From Ferruginibacter lapsinanis (GTDB lineage: Bacteria > Bacteroidota > Bacteroidia > Chitinophagales > Chitinophagaceae): a stretch of DNA of 64,000 nucleotides. The notes under the pieces are model-generated. The model was not told where the DNA came from, made no database searches, and saw only the letters and a list, made by a program, of their open reading frames with translations. Shown one piece after another: positions 1 through 8,844 of the stretch. Numbering within the stretch: the stretch's first letter is position 1; each line of letters opens with the position of its first letter. Where the stretch lies: NCBI RefSeq assembly GCF_020783315.1, contig NZ_CP086063.1, positions 3,212,501 to 3,276,500 on the forward strand, given 5' to 3'. The position numbers were made by a program, and so were the translations under genes.

Positions 1-191
1 AATATGAACTAAATGGATTAGTAGCCAGAGAAATGAATGGAGTAAAGGTTATATTACCAATTTGGCATAATGTTACTAGAGATGAAGTTATTTCTTTTAG
101 TCCAACTTTGGCAGACAAGTTAGCTTTAAATACTGCTATTTATAGTACGGCAGAAATAGTAACTCAATTAGGAAAACTTCTAGAAAATTAA
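1..191 (+). CDS. TIR-domain protein, 3' end only
   Basis: The reading frame is open from the left edge (codons begin at base 3) to a TAA at 189-191. The visible residues include ELNGLVAREMNGVKVILPIW and later SFSPTLADKLAL. This resembles the C-terminal half of the bacterial TIR_2 family, where a conserved GLVAREMNG-like stretch precedes a beta-strand with ILPIWH. TIR domains of this type are commonly NAD-cleaving effectors in anti-phage systems. The catalytic glutamate region and any partner domain lie outside the window, so neither activity nor system type can be judged. The call rests on recognition of the C-terminal motif alone. Confidence 0.6.
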   Translation, partial: YELNGLVAREMNGVKVILPIWHNVTRDEVISFSPTLADKLALNTAIYSTAEIVTQLGKLLEN

Positions 192-213
192 ACAAAGTAA
201 AGGAGAAGCAAAT

Positions 214-334
214 TTAATTGCCAATAAAACTGAGATTATGTCGAATAGTAGCTCTACCACCACCTAAATCAATAACAATATTCCAATAGTCATCATGTGG
301 AGCTGCAATTCTTGCAGGAAAATATTCAAAGAAT
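214..334 (-). pseudogene. Scrap of a coding sequence of unknown family
   Basis: On the minus strand, about 40 codons read FFEYFPARIAAPHDDYW, then an IVIDLGGGRATIR-like stretch, and end in TAA at 214-216. Codon use and composition look protein-like, but there is no start codon. The frame is cut at about 334, where a short palindromic repeat (344-376) begins. It lies tail-to-tail with the TIR gene. It is probably the 3' remnant of a gene lost by rearrangement. I do not recognise the family. Confidence 0.3.
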
Positions 335-343
335 CCCCCCTCT

Positions 344-376
344 GGCGCAAGTCTTCCGTCAGGATGACTTGATGCC
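344..376. repeat. REP-like palindrome, family C
   Basis: An imperfect inverted repeat: GGCGCAAGTC pairs with GACTTGATGCC across a 12-base loop. It belongs to a family seen again at 492-514, 599-620, 12549-12570, 16536-16596, 17771-17832 and 21920-21980, all built around GGCGCAAG. Confidence 0.55.
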
Positions 377-491
377 AATCAAATCTTCCGGACTCCGTCC
401 GGCATTTGAAATACAAATGATGACAACAAAAAAATGATAAAAAGAATTACAAAAGTTCAACCTTAACTTATCCTAGGTCAGTACCCCCTCT

Positions 492-514
492 TGGCGCAAG
501 CATCCGCTTGTGCC
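492..514. repeat. REP-like palindrome, family C
   Basis: GGCGCAAGC, a four-base loop ATCC, then GCTTGTGCC. One G-T position apart, the nine-base arms are complementary. It is the most compact copy of the family. Confidence 0.6.
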
Positions 515-598
515 CGAATTTAATACACTAACAAGCAATATCTAAATAAAGAAATACTAAAAAACTACAGGCACATTTCGAAAACTCTTTTATGCTCA

Positions 599-620
599 GG
601 CACAAGCAGATGCTTGCGCC
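599..620. repeat. REP-like palindrome, family C, inverted orientation
   Basis: GGCACAAGCA, two loop bases, then TGCTTGCGCC. The strong (GCGC) arm is on the opposite side compared with 492-514. The two copies therefore face each other across about 85 bases, a doublet arrangement known for REP/BIME elements. Confidence 0.6.
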
Positions 621-649
621 AGCAGTGAGGCGTTCAAAAAGTTTTCACT

Positions 650-870
650 TTGATCATCATCATTTTCACTTCTATCACCGTCTACATCACTACACTCATT
701 CGTAACATCACTTTTACCAATGTCATTTTAGCTACGCTCAACAGCAACATCATTTTTAACAACATCATTTTCGTTATTAAAAAAATATCTTTCACAACAA
801 GCAACCGCATCATCATTTTTAGCGACTATATTTTATATAATAGCAACATCATCATCACAACAATCATAGT
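650..870. repeat. Degenerate 15-bp simple repeat
   Basis: The stretch is made of loose copies of AACATCATTTTTAAC with a period of about 15 bases (for example two adjacent copies near 750-780). Read on the plus strand it stays open and would add an isoleucine-rich leader of about 75 residues to the following HTH gene. That leader has no signal-peptide or domain character, so the stretch is better read as intergenic minisatellite. Confidence 0.5.
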
Positions 871-874
871 CGTC

Positions 875-1240
875 ATGCTAACACTTAACTTAACCCCCAT
901 TTTTAAAGCAAGAGGAATCGACAGGCCATACGCCACCTTAGTAAAAGCAGGTATCTCAAGAATGTCCGCCGGGAAGATACTCAACGGCACCACCCGTATC
1001 TTTCGTTTAGATCACATCGAGATCATTTGTACCATCCTCAATTGCGAACCCAACGACCTCCTTCAATGGACACCAACAAAAAACCAGGTTTATCCCACCA
1101 CCCATCCCCTCAGCAAACTCAAACAAACAGACATATCCTCCAACATCAGGGAAACCCTTTCCACCATCCCATTAAAACAATTAAAAGAATTAGATAACAT
1201 CATCATCAATCAAAACAAAGAAAACATCAACGAACCATAA
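875..1240 (+). CDS. Small HTH (Cro/C1-type) DNA-binding protein
   Basis: The protein has 121 residues. Residues 1-65 fit the HTH_26 type of Xre-family helix-turn-helix: an initial helix, a turn with KAGISRMSAGKILNG as recognition region, then a helix containing ICTILNCEPNDLLQW, the usual ending of this family. The C-terminal half is Lys/Asn/Ile-rich, with a predicted helix near 95-115. The frame is open upstream to 650, but those residues come from a 15-bp simple repeat, so ATG 875 is chosen as the start. Small HTH_26 proteins often sit beside defence or toxin genes; the TIR fragment is the only such neighbour visible here. Targets are unknown. Confidence 0.6.
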   Translation: MLTLNLTPIFKARGIDRPYATLVKAGISRMSAGKILNGTTRIFRLDHIEIICTILNCEPNDLLQWTPTKNQVYPTTHPLSKLKQTDISSNIRETLSTIPLKQLKELDNIIINQNKENINEP

Positions 1241-1316
1241 AGCCCCATATCTGCACCAGTGAAGTATCTTTTCTTTTTGATTTGGAGATTTGGATATTTG
1301 AAGATGATAAAACATG

Positions 1317-1520
1317 ATGTAGAATTACTGAAGTTGAGTTTACAGTTTGAAAATCCCGAGCGTAGTCTCGGGAAGTACAAAAGTTAAATCAGGGAAACAA
1401 CCGACAAAGCGGATGTAATGCTTTGTCGGGGTCTTTTTTTTGGAACATCCCGATGATTTCGGGAGTTTCTTTTTTGGGCAAGTTGTAAATCCCGATTATT
1501 TCGGGGCAAAAAAGAAAATA
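1317..1520 (+). repeat. Dispersed repeat B, divergent copy 1
   Basis: Starts with ATGTAGAATTAC like copies at 12608, 22046 and 57554 (reverse). It contains the hairpin CCCGAGCGTAGTCTCGGG and then the stem CCGACAAAGC, loop GGATGTAAT, stem GCTTTGTCGG at about 1409-1438. The other copies have CCCCAAAACG and CGTTTTGGGG around the same loop. Two more stems built on CCCGA...TCGGG follow. The stem sequence differs from the other copies but pairing is perfect in each. I see no gene in it. Confidence 0.7.
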
Positions 1521-1605
1521 ACAAATTAGATACCCTTTGTTGTAATAGGGCCGTCTTCGACAAGCTCAGACTGACAGCTTTTATAATTGTAAAAGCCTTT
1601 TTATA

Positions 1606-1698
1606 CCACTGCCCCGGTTCGTGGCACACGAAACGGCAAAGCTTGAAATCTAACTGAAATAAAAAAAATGTTTCGTGTGCCACGAACCATGGCGGAGG
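1606..1698. repeat. 93-bp double-dyad element D, copy 1
   Basis: This 93-base segment is identical to 4356-4448. It carries 19-base perfect inverted arms GGTTCGTGGCACACGAAAC (1616-1634) and its complement (1670-1688). Each arm is itself a palindrome (TTCGTG-GCA-CACGAA), so the element can fold into a cruciform or two small hairpins. The centre (1635-1669) is A-rich. There is no coding capacity. Confidence 0.8.
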
Positions 1699-1733
1699 AA
1701 AGGAACACAAACTAAGGCTACACTACAACTGTT

Positions 1734-4088
1734 TTATTTTACCCCTGGCACAAGTTTTTTTATCTCTGCTTCCAGGTAATCGATTTTTAACAATTGTTGC
1801 TTAAGCATTTCATTTTCTTTTTTTATCGCTGCGTTTTGTTGCTCAAGTTTATCAATTTTGATCGACTGATCGGCGCTGCGTTTTTCAAGTCCTTTCAACA
1901 TGATCATCATAATGCCATCCATATCAGCACTGGCTAATAAGGTATCACACCCTATAGTACCAATTTTATCTTTACCAAATGCGGCATAAATATCCTGTGC
2001 CATAGGACCATAGTGTCGGAAGCTTTTTGAATCCTGACCAATATAATTCCATGATCCCAAATTCAATGTTGATAATTTAGTCAGGAAATAGTCGGTTGAT
2101 GCAGGAACAAAATTTTCTTTCTTTCTTACATCAGATATTACAGACCATGAACTACCTCCGGCAGGTATTTGTACCCCAACCGTCATAGATGCATTTGTAA
2201 ATAATCTATACCCTCCGGCAAAACGCATCGACAGCTGATTATTGGCACTTGCCTGAGTACTATCAGTAGTAGAACCATCAGAAAAAACCATTGCACCAGC
2301 ATGACCATTCGTGCTTGCTCTCTGACCAATTGCTACACTGTAATCTGCATCGGCTGTACATCGATATCCGATTGCTACTGCACCGGTACCATCACCTATA
2401 CATGTATATCCTATTGCGGTAGAATACGATCCTGTTGCCTCGCTTTGATAGCCTGATGCAATAGAAGATAATCCAAGCGCTCTTGTGTTGTAGCCAAATG
2501 CAACTGTGTAATAACCAATATTCGACTCATCCCATTGAGTACCGCTACTACCTATTGAACCGGCCCTAAATGCTGCTTTTTGTGGATGCCACATCATTTT
2601 TTCGCCGGATCCGGTAGCAGGTATAGCCCCAACTCCCAGAATCCCTTTTGCAATTATCCCTCCCCATGCATCAAATCTAAATCGTTCGCTGGGAATAGCA
2701 GAAAAACCGGTATAATCCATATCTGTATTTATTTTTACAGCTCCACTATCCAACATTTGGATCCCCAAATTTGAGGAGCCATATTTAGAAATATATCTGG
2801 TTCCGGTAATAAGATTACTGGTCAGAGTATGATTTCCCAAATTATCCTGGAATGCAACCCAATTAGTGCCATCATAAACATAATAACCCGGAGTATTATC
2901 GATTTGATAAATGATCATTCCTGTAGCAGGTACACCCATCGCATTGCGTTGAGTTAAATTCATTCTGGGTAATAATACACCTCTGGTTGTGCTGGAAATG
3001 TCTAATATGGCATCTGCATCCGGATTGGATGTTCCAATGCCTACACTACCATTTCTTCGAATAAACAATGCATTGGATCGGTTGCTATTATTAGCGCCAT
3101 TACCAACTATAAATAAAGGCGAAGTTGAGTTAGTGAATGTTTCGCCGTTTGAAAGAACAGGATCATTATACATACCTATTGATGTAGAAGCAAAGCCTCT
3201 TGCAATAGTTTCAATGCCAAAGGCCGAAGATCCGGTGCCTTGCGCATATGAATTTAGGCCTCCGGCAAATCCATAATTACCATTCGCTTTATTCCCATTA
3301 CCAAAACTGAAAGAATTAAGTCCAACACTGTCTTTATTCCAGTTATCGTTTGCCTGCACCCCACCTCTAACAGCTATTTTTTCAGGAATATAATAAAAAC
3401 CTGTATTCGTTGACGTTAGATTAGTAGTTGATGTAGAATTAACAAAATAATGATCAAATCTTATTTGAAAACCTGGCAAAGTGGCCGAAGCGTTAGACCC
3501 AAATTGTATATAGATTGGATCATAGCTAAAACCAAAAAAGATCGACTGATTGGTTACATTACCGGAAAAAGTATAACTCTTTGTGCTGTTATAAATACGA
3601 AGTGTATCTAATAAAGCCTCGGTTGAAAGATTAATTATTTGTATGCGGCACAATTGTGCCCCTACAGGAAAATTGATCCCCATAGTTATATTTTCATTAT
3701 TACCATATCCTCCTATTGGGCCGCCACTGTCATAAATATATCCTGCCGAGTCAGAAACAAGTAAACCTCCGGTCATATTGTAAGATGGCACTGCTCCCTG
3801 CATAAATACAAAACCACTGTCTGAGTTAGCCACAGTTGCTAATTCCTTCCAGCTACCATCAAAATACCAATGACTTTTTGTTGTAAGATCATATACTGAT
3901 AAACCACGTGCAGGAGAAACAATCGCTTTTCGTTGATCAGAAGTCATTCTGGGAATCAACAAACCTTTATTAACACTCGTAATGTCCAACATAGAAGAAC
4001 TATTAGGAGATGCTATTCCAATTCCCACCTGAGCATTAGAAATACCAAAAGAGAAAAGAATAGTTATAAGTAGTAATGTTTTTCTCAT
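1734..4088 (-). CDS. Secreted tail-fibre-like protein with S74 chaperone domain
   Basis: The protein has 784 residues with a signal peptide (about 1-20, cleaved after SNA-Q). The mature N-terminus is VGIGIASPN followed by a GLLIPRMTSDQR module; a second such module lies near 360-410. Two blocks of YadA-head-like repeats (about 260-308 and 530-592, pattern xAxGxxSxAxG) indicate a trimeric left-handed beta-roll. Near residue 650 the SDVRKKEN motif opens a Peptidase_S74 intramolecular chaperone domain, followed by a C-terminal coiled coil (about 740-780). In phage endosialidases and related proteins this domain trimerises the fibre and then cleaves itself off. Probable role: trimeric surface fibre. 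The ligand is unknown. Confidence 0.85.
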   Translation of the reverse strand: MRKTLLLITILFSFGISNAQVGIGIASPNSSSMLDITSVNKGLLIPRMTSDQRKAIVSPARGLSVYDLTTKSHWYFDGSWKELATVANSDSGFVFMQGAVPSYNMTGGLLVSDSAGYIYDSGGPIGGYGNNENITMGINFPVGAQLCRIQIINLSTEALLDTLRIYNSTKSYTFSGNVTNQSIFFGFSYDPIYIQFGSNASATLPGFQIRFDHYFVNSTSTTNLTSTNTGFYYIPEKIAVRGGVQANDNWNKDSVGLNSFSFGNGNKANGNYGFAGGLNSYAQGTGSSAFGIETIARGFASTSIGMYNDPVLSNGETFTNSTSPLFIVGNGANNSNRSNALFIRRNGSVGIGTSNPDADAILDISSTTRGVLLPRMNLTQRNAMGVPATGMIIYQIDNTPGYYVYDGTNWVAFQDNLGNHTLTSNLITGTRYISKYGSSNLGIQMLDSGAVKINTDMDYTGFSAIPSERFRFDAWGGIIAKGILGVGAIPATGSGEKMMWHPQKAAFRAGSIGSSGTQWDESNIGYYTVAFGYNTRALGLSSIASGYQSEATGSYSTAIGYTCIGDGTGAVAIGYRCTADADYSVAIGQRASTNGHAGAMVFSDGSTTDSTQASANNQLSMRFAGGYRLFTNASMTVGVQIPAGGSSWSVISDVRKKENFVPASTDYFLTKLSTLNLGSWNYIGQDSKSFRHYGPMAQDIYAAFGKDKIGTIGCDTLLASADMDGIMMIMLKGLEKRSADQSIKIDKLEQQNAAIKKENEMLKQQLLKIDYLEAEIKKLVPGVK

Positions 4089-4276
4089 AAGTTAAAATTT
4101 ATGATGTAAAATAAAATAAATTTCAGAAAAAAAGAATATACTTTATGTGAACATATTCAAGATTTATTCAAAACAATTTAAACAAAAGCCAGTAAATTCA
4201 GATAAGTGGTCATCAATGAGTTAGTTACGGAATGAATAACCCTTTTGGAACGGCATTGCATACAGTACACCCTTGG

Positions 4277-4508
4277 TTGTCCCGGCGGGGTTTTCGCCTC
4301 ACACTTTCCGTAAATCAAAACTGCAACTGCGAAACCCCGACGTTAAACAGCTCTCCCACTGCCCCGGTTCGTGGCACACGAAACGGCAAAGCTTGAAATC
4401 TAACTGAAATAAAAAAAATGTTTCGTGTGCCACGAACCATGGCGGAGGCTTCACAGAATGAATAATATATTTGAAAAGAACAAATTCAAGACTCCGCCGG
4501 AACAAAAA
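4277..4508 (+). repeat. Dispersed repeat A, mosaic copy 3
   Basis: The left part (4277-4351) matches the first third of the 211-bp repeats at 12305 and 12781, including the GGGGTTTTCGC / GCGAAACCCC hairpin. The right part (about 4449-4508) matches their end. The middle is replaced by the 93-bp element D. Bases 4509-4560 then continue as the 3' tail of repeat B. The stretch from 4089 to 4276, upstream of it, shows nothing recognisable. Confidence 0.7.
4356..4448. repeat. 93-bp double-dyad element D, copy 2, nested in repeat A
   Basis: Identical over all 93 bases to 1606-1698, but with different flanking sequence on both sides. That makes it a discrete unit that has moved or been copied, here into the middle of a repeat A copy. 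Confidence 0.8.
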
Positions 4509-4560
4509 AGTAACAGAAGAGTATTTACCTATAAAACTGTTTTTATTATAATTTTCAAAC
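4509..4560 (+). repeat. Tail of repeat B joined to repeat A
   Basis: GTAACAGAAGAGTATTTACC and the following AT-rich bases ending in ATTTTCAAA match the 3' end of the repeat B copies at 22046-22264 and 57336-57554. The hairpin-rich front part of B is absent. The junction is at an AAAAAGTAA shared by A and B. Confidence 0.6.
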
Positions 4561-4646
4561 CAACCCACTACTCAAAAGATAACACCTTGAAATACTACAA
4601 TACTTTTTGTAGCTTTATACCTATATATAAACCTTAGCCAACCTGG

Positions 4647-5648
4647 ATGAAACAAATACTTTTAGTAGTATACACCACACTGCTTACGCTGATACTGAAT
4701 GCACAAAATGTAGGCATAGGCACCAACGCTGCTACAGAAAAATTAGAGATCAAAGGAGGAAAATTAAAGTTTACCGATAACGGGGAGATCATAAGCGCCG
4801 ACCCGTATCACCGCATCCTGTTCCGGCGAACAGAAAATATGCTGGAACTCAGGGAATGGGGCGATATCATTTTTTCTTCGGGGGCAACAGACAGCAATGC
4901 CACCAATACCATGATCATTGAAAAACAAAGAAAGGTCGGCATCGGCACATCAACACCCAACAATGCAAGCATATTAGACCTAACGTCTACCAATAAAGGT
5001 TTTCTGCTGCCCCGTATGACGGCCGCTCAAAGAGATGCCATTGCTACACCTGCGCCTGGCCTGATGATCTGGTGTAAAGATTGCGGCGATTTTGGCCAGT
5101 TACTGTCGTATAATAACAAAAGATGGGTAACTACCACTAACCAAACACCCGACAGTGGCACACCAACCGACCTGTCCGTCGGACAATCATTTCGTGGCGG
5201 TGTGGTGGCCTATATATTACAACCCGGTGATCCCGGTTATGAACCCGACTTGAAACACGGACTGATAGCTTATCCAACAGACTTTACAGATACAGCATGG
5301 TTCAATGGAAGTTTCAATGTTGTGGGAGCTTTCAGTACCGCATTTGGCACCGGAAAGAGTAATACCAGTCTCATTGTTGCAGCCTTAGGCAATGGAAATT
5401 ATGCAGCTTCTCTCTGTGACAAACTGGAGAAATCCAGATACATTGATTGGTATTTACCCAGTATTGATGAATTAAGAAAATTATACAATAACAAAGATCT
5501 GATCGGTGGTTTTGATAATACTAAAATCTATTGGTCATCTTCAGAAAGCAGCAATTTTCAGGCTATTGGTTTATTCTGGAACGACGGTTCTTATTTTGGT
5601 GTTGGTAAAAATAACCTTGGTAATGTAAGGCCTGTAAGAAACTTTTAA
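4647..5648 (+). CDS. Secreted DUF1566 (Lcl C-terminal) protein, paralogue 1 of 3
   Basis: The protein has 333 residues with a signal peptide (1-19, before QNVGIGT). The order is: a stalk module NVGIGTNAATEKLEIKGG and a paired beta region HRILFRRTE...LREWGDI; a second VGIGTSTPN motif near 95; a GFLLPRMTAAQRDAI linker module; and a C-terminal DUF1566/Lcl domain (about 180-333) with GQSFRGGVVAYIL, DWYLPSIDELRKLYNN, YWSSSES and the ending VRPVRNF. DUF1566 has a C-type-lectin-like fold and often acts in ligand binding. This is the first gene of a three-gene same-strand set with 24- and 11-base spacing, presumably an operon. The ligand is unknown. Confidence 0.8.
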   Translation: MKQILLVVYTTLLTLILNAQNVGIGTNAATEKLEIKGGKLKFTDNGEIISADPYHRILFRRTENMLELREWGDIIFSSGATDSNATNTMIIEKQRKVGIGTSTPNNASILDLTSTNKGFLLPRMTAAQRDAIATPAPGLMIWCKDCGDFGQLLSYNNKRWVTTTNQTPDSGTPTDLSVGQSFRGGVVAYILQPGDPGYEPDLKHGLIAYPTDFTDTAWFNGSFNVVGAFSTAFGTGKSNTSLIVAALGNGNYAASLCDKLEKSRYIDWYLPSIDELRKLYNNKDLIGGFDNTKIYWSSSESSNFQAIGLFWNDGSYFGVGKNNLGNVRPVRNF

Positions 5649-5672
5649 ACTTCAATGCTATAGTAAAGCAAC

Positions 5673-6674
5673 ATGAAAAAAAATATTCTGATCATTTGTA
5701 CGCTGTTCTTTGTGCATGATGTGATGGCGCAAAACATTGGTATTGGTACCAACACGCCTACAGAGAGGTTGATGATAGAAAGCGGCAACATAAAATTTAC
5801 AGATACAGCAGTTATCTATTGTTATGATAACTCACATGCTATCCTTTTCAGAACAAATGAAAAAATATTGGAGCTGAGGGAAAGCGGCGATATCAGGTTT
5901 TGTCCGGGCGGCGAAACGCTTACCCCCACACCCGTTATGACCGTTAAGGCCAATGGCAGTGTTGGTATTGGTACAACCACCCCAAACAGCACTTCCATTT
6001 TACAACTATCGGATACGGCTAAAGGATTTTTACCACCACGACTTACCAACGAACAGCAACTATCAATTACAAACACTCCTGCAGGATTGGTAGTGTGGTG
6101 CAGCAATTGCGGTAGTACGGGTCAGTTGCAGGTATATAACGGCACCAATTGGACTGATATGCAGGGCAACCCTCCGGCAACCTGTGTCACCAATGGCACT
6201 GTAAGTATAGGGCAATCTTTTCAGGGAGGCATTGTAGCTTATATATTACAACCCGGAGATCCCGGCTATGACGCATCAAGAGCACACGGGCTTATTGCTT
6301 CAGTTACAACATTAGGTTCTGCGTCGTGGGGAGAAGCCAATGCAAATGAAGGAGCATCCGGCACTGCAATTGGTACAGGGTTAAGTAACACAATGAAAAT
6401 TTTACCCAGCGGCACTTATGCAGCCACTGTTTGTACCAATTATGTGTATGGCATTTACAACGACTGGTACCTGCCAAGTAAAGATGAGCTGAATAAATTA
6501 TATAATAACAGAACAACTATAGGTGGCTTTCAGTTAGGTGTATACTGGTGCTCTACTGAGGCATCTGCCACCAAAGCAGTGAGCCAATCTTTTCAGAACG
6601 GAGCGCCTTCAGGTTTACAGACAAGTTACGATAAAGGAACTTCATTATTGATAAGGGCTGTCCGCTCATTTTAA
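5673..6674 (+). CDS. Secreted DUF1566 protein, paralogue 2 of 3
   Basis: The protein has 333 residues, the same length and architecture as the gene before it. It has a signal peptide ending MAQ, NIGIGTNTPTERLMIESG, a HAILFRTNEKILELRESGDI beta region, a second VGIGTTTPNSTS, a GFLPPRLTNEQQ module, then DUF1566 with GQSFQGGIVAYIL, DWYLPSKDELNKLYNN, YWCSTE and a final RAVRSF. The two Cys in the WCSNCG segment (also WCKDCG in paralogue 1 and WCNNCD in paralogue 3) are conserved and could form a disulphide. The last third is more variable between the paralogues than the stalk. Confidence 0.8.
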   Translation: MKKNILIICTLFFVHDVMAQNIGIGTNTPTERLMIESGNIKFTDTAVIYCYDNSHAILFRTNEKILELRESGDIRFCPGGETLTPTPVMTVKANGSVGIGTTTPNSTSILQLSDTAKGFLPPRLTNEQQLSITNTPAGLVVWCSNCGSTGQLQVYNGTNWTDMQGNPPATCVTNGTVSIGQSFQGGIVAYILQPGDPGYDASRAHGLIASVTTLGSASWGEANANEGASGTAIGTGLSNTMKILPSGTYAATVCTNYVYGIYNDWYLPSKDELNKLYNNRTTIGGFQLGVYWCSTEASATKAVSQSFQNGAPSGLQTSYDKGTSLLIRAVRSF

Positions 6675-6685
6675 TACCCATTGCT

Positions 6686-7750
6686 ATGAATGTATTACGA
6701 TCATACATAAAAAAAATCATTCCGCTATTCATTTTGGTATGTACCAATGCCAACGGCTTTGCACAAAACATAGGCTTTGGCGTTAGTAACCCTGCAGAAA
6801 AATTAGAGATAGATGGAAAAATAAAATTCAGAGATACCGGTAAGATCATTGCCGTAAATAACCTGCATCGTATTCTTTTCAGGCGCAATGAACAAATAAT
6901 GGAATTGCGTGAGGAAGGCGATATCATACTTTCAGCCAATGCCGTTTCGGGTAACGAAACATCCACTATGATCATAAAAAATACAGGAAGCGTAGGCATC
7001 GGAACAAAAACTCCCAACCCTGCTGCCATACTCGATCTTAGTAGTAACAATAAAGGATTTTTACCTCCCAGCATTACTTATGCACAGCGACTTGCCATTG
7101 CAAACCCGCCTGCAGGCTTAACCATCTGGTGTAATAATTGTGATACGGCCGGGGAATTACAAGTATATAACGGTACCATGTGGACGAACGCTGTTGGTGG
7201 TACTGCACAACCATACATTCCCAACAGGTTATATATCGGTCAATATTACCAGGGCGGCATTATATTTTATTTATTGAAAGAAGGAGATCCCGGTTTCGAT
7301 CTTTATGTTCAACATGGTTTGATCGCAGCTCCTTCCGATACTCCTAATACTGTACAGGGAAGTGGCAGGTGGGCCTGGAGTATCAACAACACCAATATGA
7401 AAGCAGGAAGCTCTACTGCTATTGGTAGCGGCAATGCCAATTCAAATCTCATTGTTAATAATAGTGCCGCCCCATACCCTATTGCTGCCCGTATGTGCCT
7501 GGATTACTCTGCAAATGGTTACAGCGATTGGTTTATGCCAAGCAAAGACGAATTGAACCAGTTGTATGTGAACCGAAGTGTAGTTCCCGGTCTTGCCAAC
7601 AGCACCAAACTATATTTCAGTTCAAGTTACTTTGTGCCAAGAGGATCACAATTTTCAGATAACTTGTGCTGGGGACAAGGTTTTGATACCGGCACCCAGG
7701 CAGCCATCCCCTATAACCCACAAGCCCAGTGGCCTATCAGGAAATTTTAG
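6686..7750 (+). CDS. Secreted DUF1566 protein, paralogue 3 of 3
   Basis: The protein has 354 residues. The N-terminus has a longer leader, then FAQNIGFGVSNPAEKLEIDG, the HRILFRRNE...LREEGDI region, VGIGTKTPNPAAILDL, a GFLPPSITYAQR module and a DUF1566 domain with GQYYQGGIIFYLL, DWFMPSKDELNQLYVN and a terminal WPIRKF. The usual YWSSSE is replaced by YFSSSYF, and the domain carries an extra loop of about 20 residues. It probably shares a transcript with the two preceding genes and follows paralogue 2 after only 11 bases. Confidence 0.8.
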   Translation: MNVLRSYIKKIIPLFILVCTNANGFAQNIGFGVSNPAEKLEIDGKIKFRDTGKIIAVNNLHRILFRRNEQIMELREEGDIILSANAVSGNETSTMIIKNTGSVGIGTKTPNPAAILDLSSNNKGFLPPSITYAQRLAIANPPAGLTIWCNNCDTAGELQVYNGTMWTNAVGGTAQPYIPNRLYIGQYYQGGIIFYLLKEGDPGFDLYVQHGLIAAPSDTPNTVQGSGRWAWSINNTNMKAGSSTAIGSGNANSNLIVNNSAAPYPIAARMCLDYSANGYSDWFMPSKDELNQLYVNRSVVPGLANSTKLYFSSSYFVPRGSQFSDNLCWGQGFDTGTQAAIPYNPQAQWPIRKF

Positions 7751-7772
7751 TGATAGCAAATGTCCTGGTCAA

Positions 7773-8474
7773 TTATAAGTTAGGAATAAATAGTTGCTGT
7801 ATAGTTAAGTAAGCAGCATAAACAACCAAACTTGCGGAAATAATATTCATAAAAACTTTGCTGAAAGATTTGCCTGCAGCAAATTTTGCCAGGAGTATAA
7901 AAGCCGGAGCTGCAAAACAAATAAATGCAAGTTCTATCCCTACATTGTACATCACTAAAGGCATTTGAAAATTACTTTCACCAAAACCTACTTCCTGTAA
8001 ATTAGCAGACATACCTACACCGTGTATCAATCCGCAAACGAATACTGCTATTATACGAGGATTCTTTAACTTAAAAGCAGTGATGTTTTCTCCGGCAATA
8101 TAAATGGTGGTTAGCAAAACAAGCGTCTGCATTACATAAGCGGATACATTAATAAAATGCAAAGCACTTAGCCATAAAGTAATAGTGTGCGCTACAGCAT
8201 AAGCCATTAGTTGTTTCATAACAAATTCTTGTTTGGAACCAAATAGAAACAGGCTCAATACAAAAATTAAATGCCCCATTGACAAAGTATTAAAACTTAT
8301 AGCACCTAATTGCAAATAAGCGAAAGATGAACTGGGTCTGGAGATATGAGTCAATTCTGTAAAAGACACAGTTGACCATAAGATTTTAGTCAGTAATACA
8401 GAAAGTAATAATAAACCTAAAACTTTTACACTATTGGTCCATTTGCTGTTTCTGTTTGCAATAAAAGAATTCAT
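7773..8474 (-). CDS. HupE/UreJ-family membrane protein
   Basis: The protein has 233 residues and about six hydrophobic segments. The family signature is clear: FNTLSMGHLIFVLSLFLFG in the front half, an AHTITLW helix, CGLIHGVGMSA in the middle, and YNVGIELAFICFA near 175. HupE/UreJ proteins bind or carry nickel or cobalt for hydrogenase and urease. No nickel enzyme gene is present here, so the metal role is inference. The start is ATG at 8474 rather than a TTG two codons upstream. The gene is convergent with the DUF1566 triplet, only 22 bases apart. Confidence 0.75.
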   Translation of the reverse strand: MNSFIANRNSKWTNSVKVLGLLLLSVLLTKILWSTVSFTELTHISRPSSSFAYLQLGAISFNTLSMGHLIFVLSLFLFGSKQEFVMKQLMAYAVAHTITLWLSALHFINVSAYVMQTLVLLTTIYIAGENITAFKLKNPRIIAVFVCGLIHGVGMSANLQEVGFGESNFQMPLVMYNVGIELAFICFAAPAFILLAKFAAGKSFSKVFMNIISASLVVYAAYLTIQQLFIPNL

Positions 8475-8844
8475 AATCAATTGGTATTAAATCTTACTTA
8501 CGTAAGAAGGTTTTTGGGGGTTTGGTTGTATGCGAAAAACCAATACGAACCCGATTATTAAACAAATGGAGTCAGCTGCATACTGTTGATGCTGACATCC
8601 TTTTCAAAATAAATTGATCATTCATTGCCATAGGCTCCATGAAGACAAGTACAAAAAATATTGATATAGCAAGGAAAAAATAAGGCTGCCTGTTAAATAG
8701 CAGGATTGACGAGGCTTATTGCAAGTCATAGATTTCAGGTTCATGATATTTGGATTTTATACCCCAAAAAAACTATGAATCTTTAATAATAGTATACGCC
8801 CCAACCGAGATGTTGTGTTTATGTGATTTTGATCAACTGTAGAA

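Noticed and set aside
650..874. N-terminal extension of the HTH gene
   Set aside because: The residues derive from a 15-bp simple repeat and have no domain or signal features.
1384..1710. Minus-strand ORF of 108 codons
   Set aside because: It is composed of repeat B and element D sequence, with no family similarity.
4647..7750. Diversity-generating retroelement
   Set aside because: The DUF1566 heads fit, but there is no reverse transcriptase and I saw no near-identical template repeat in the window.
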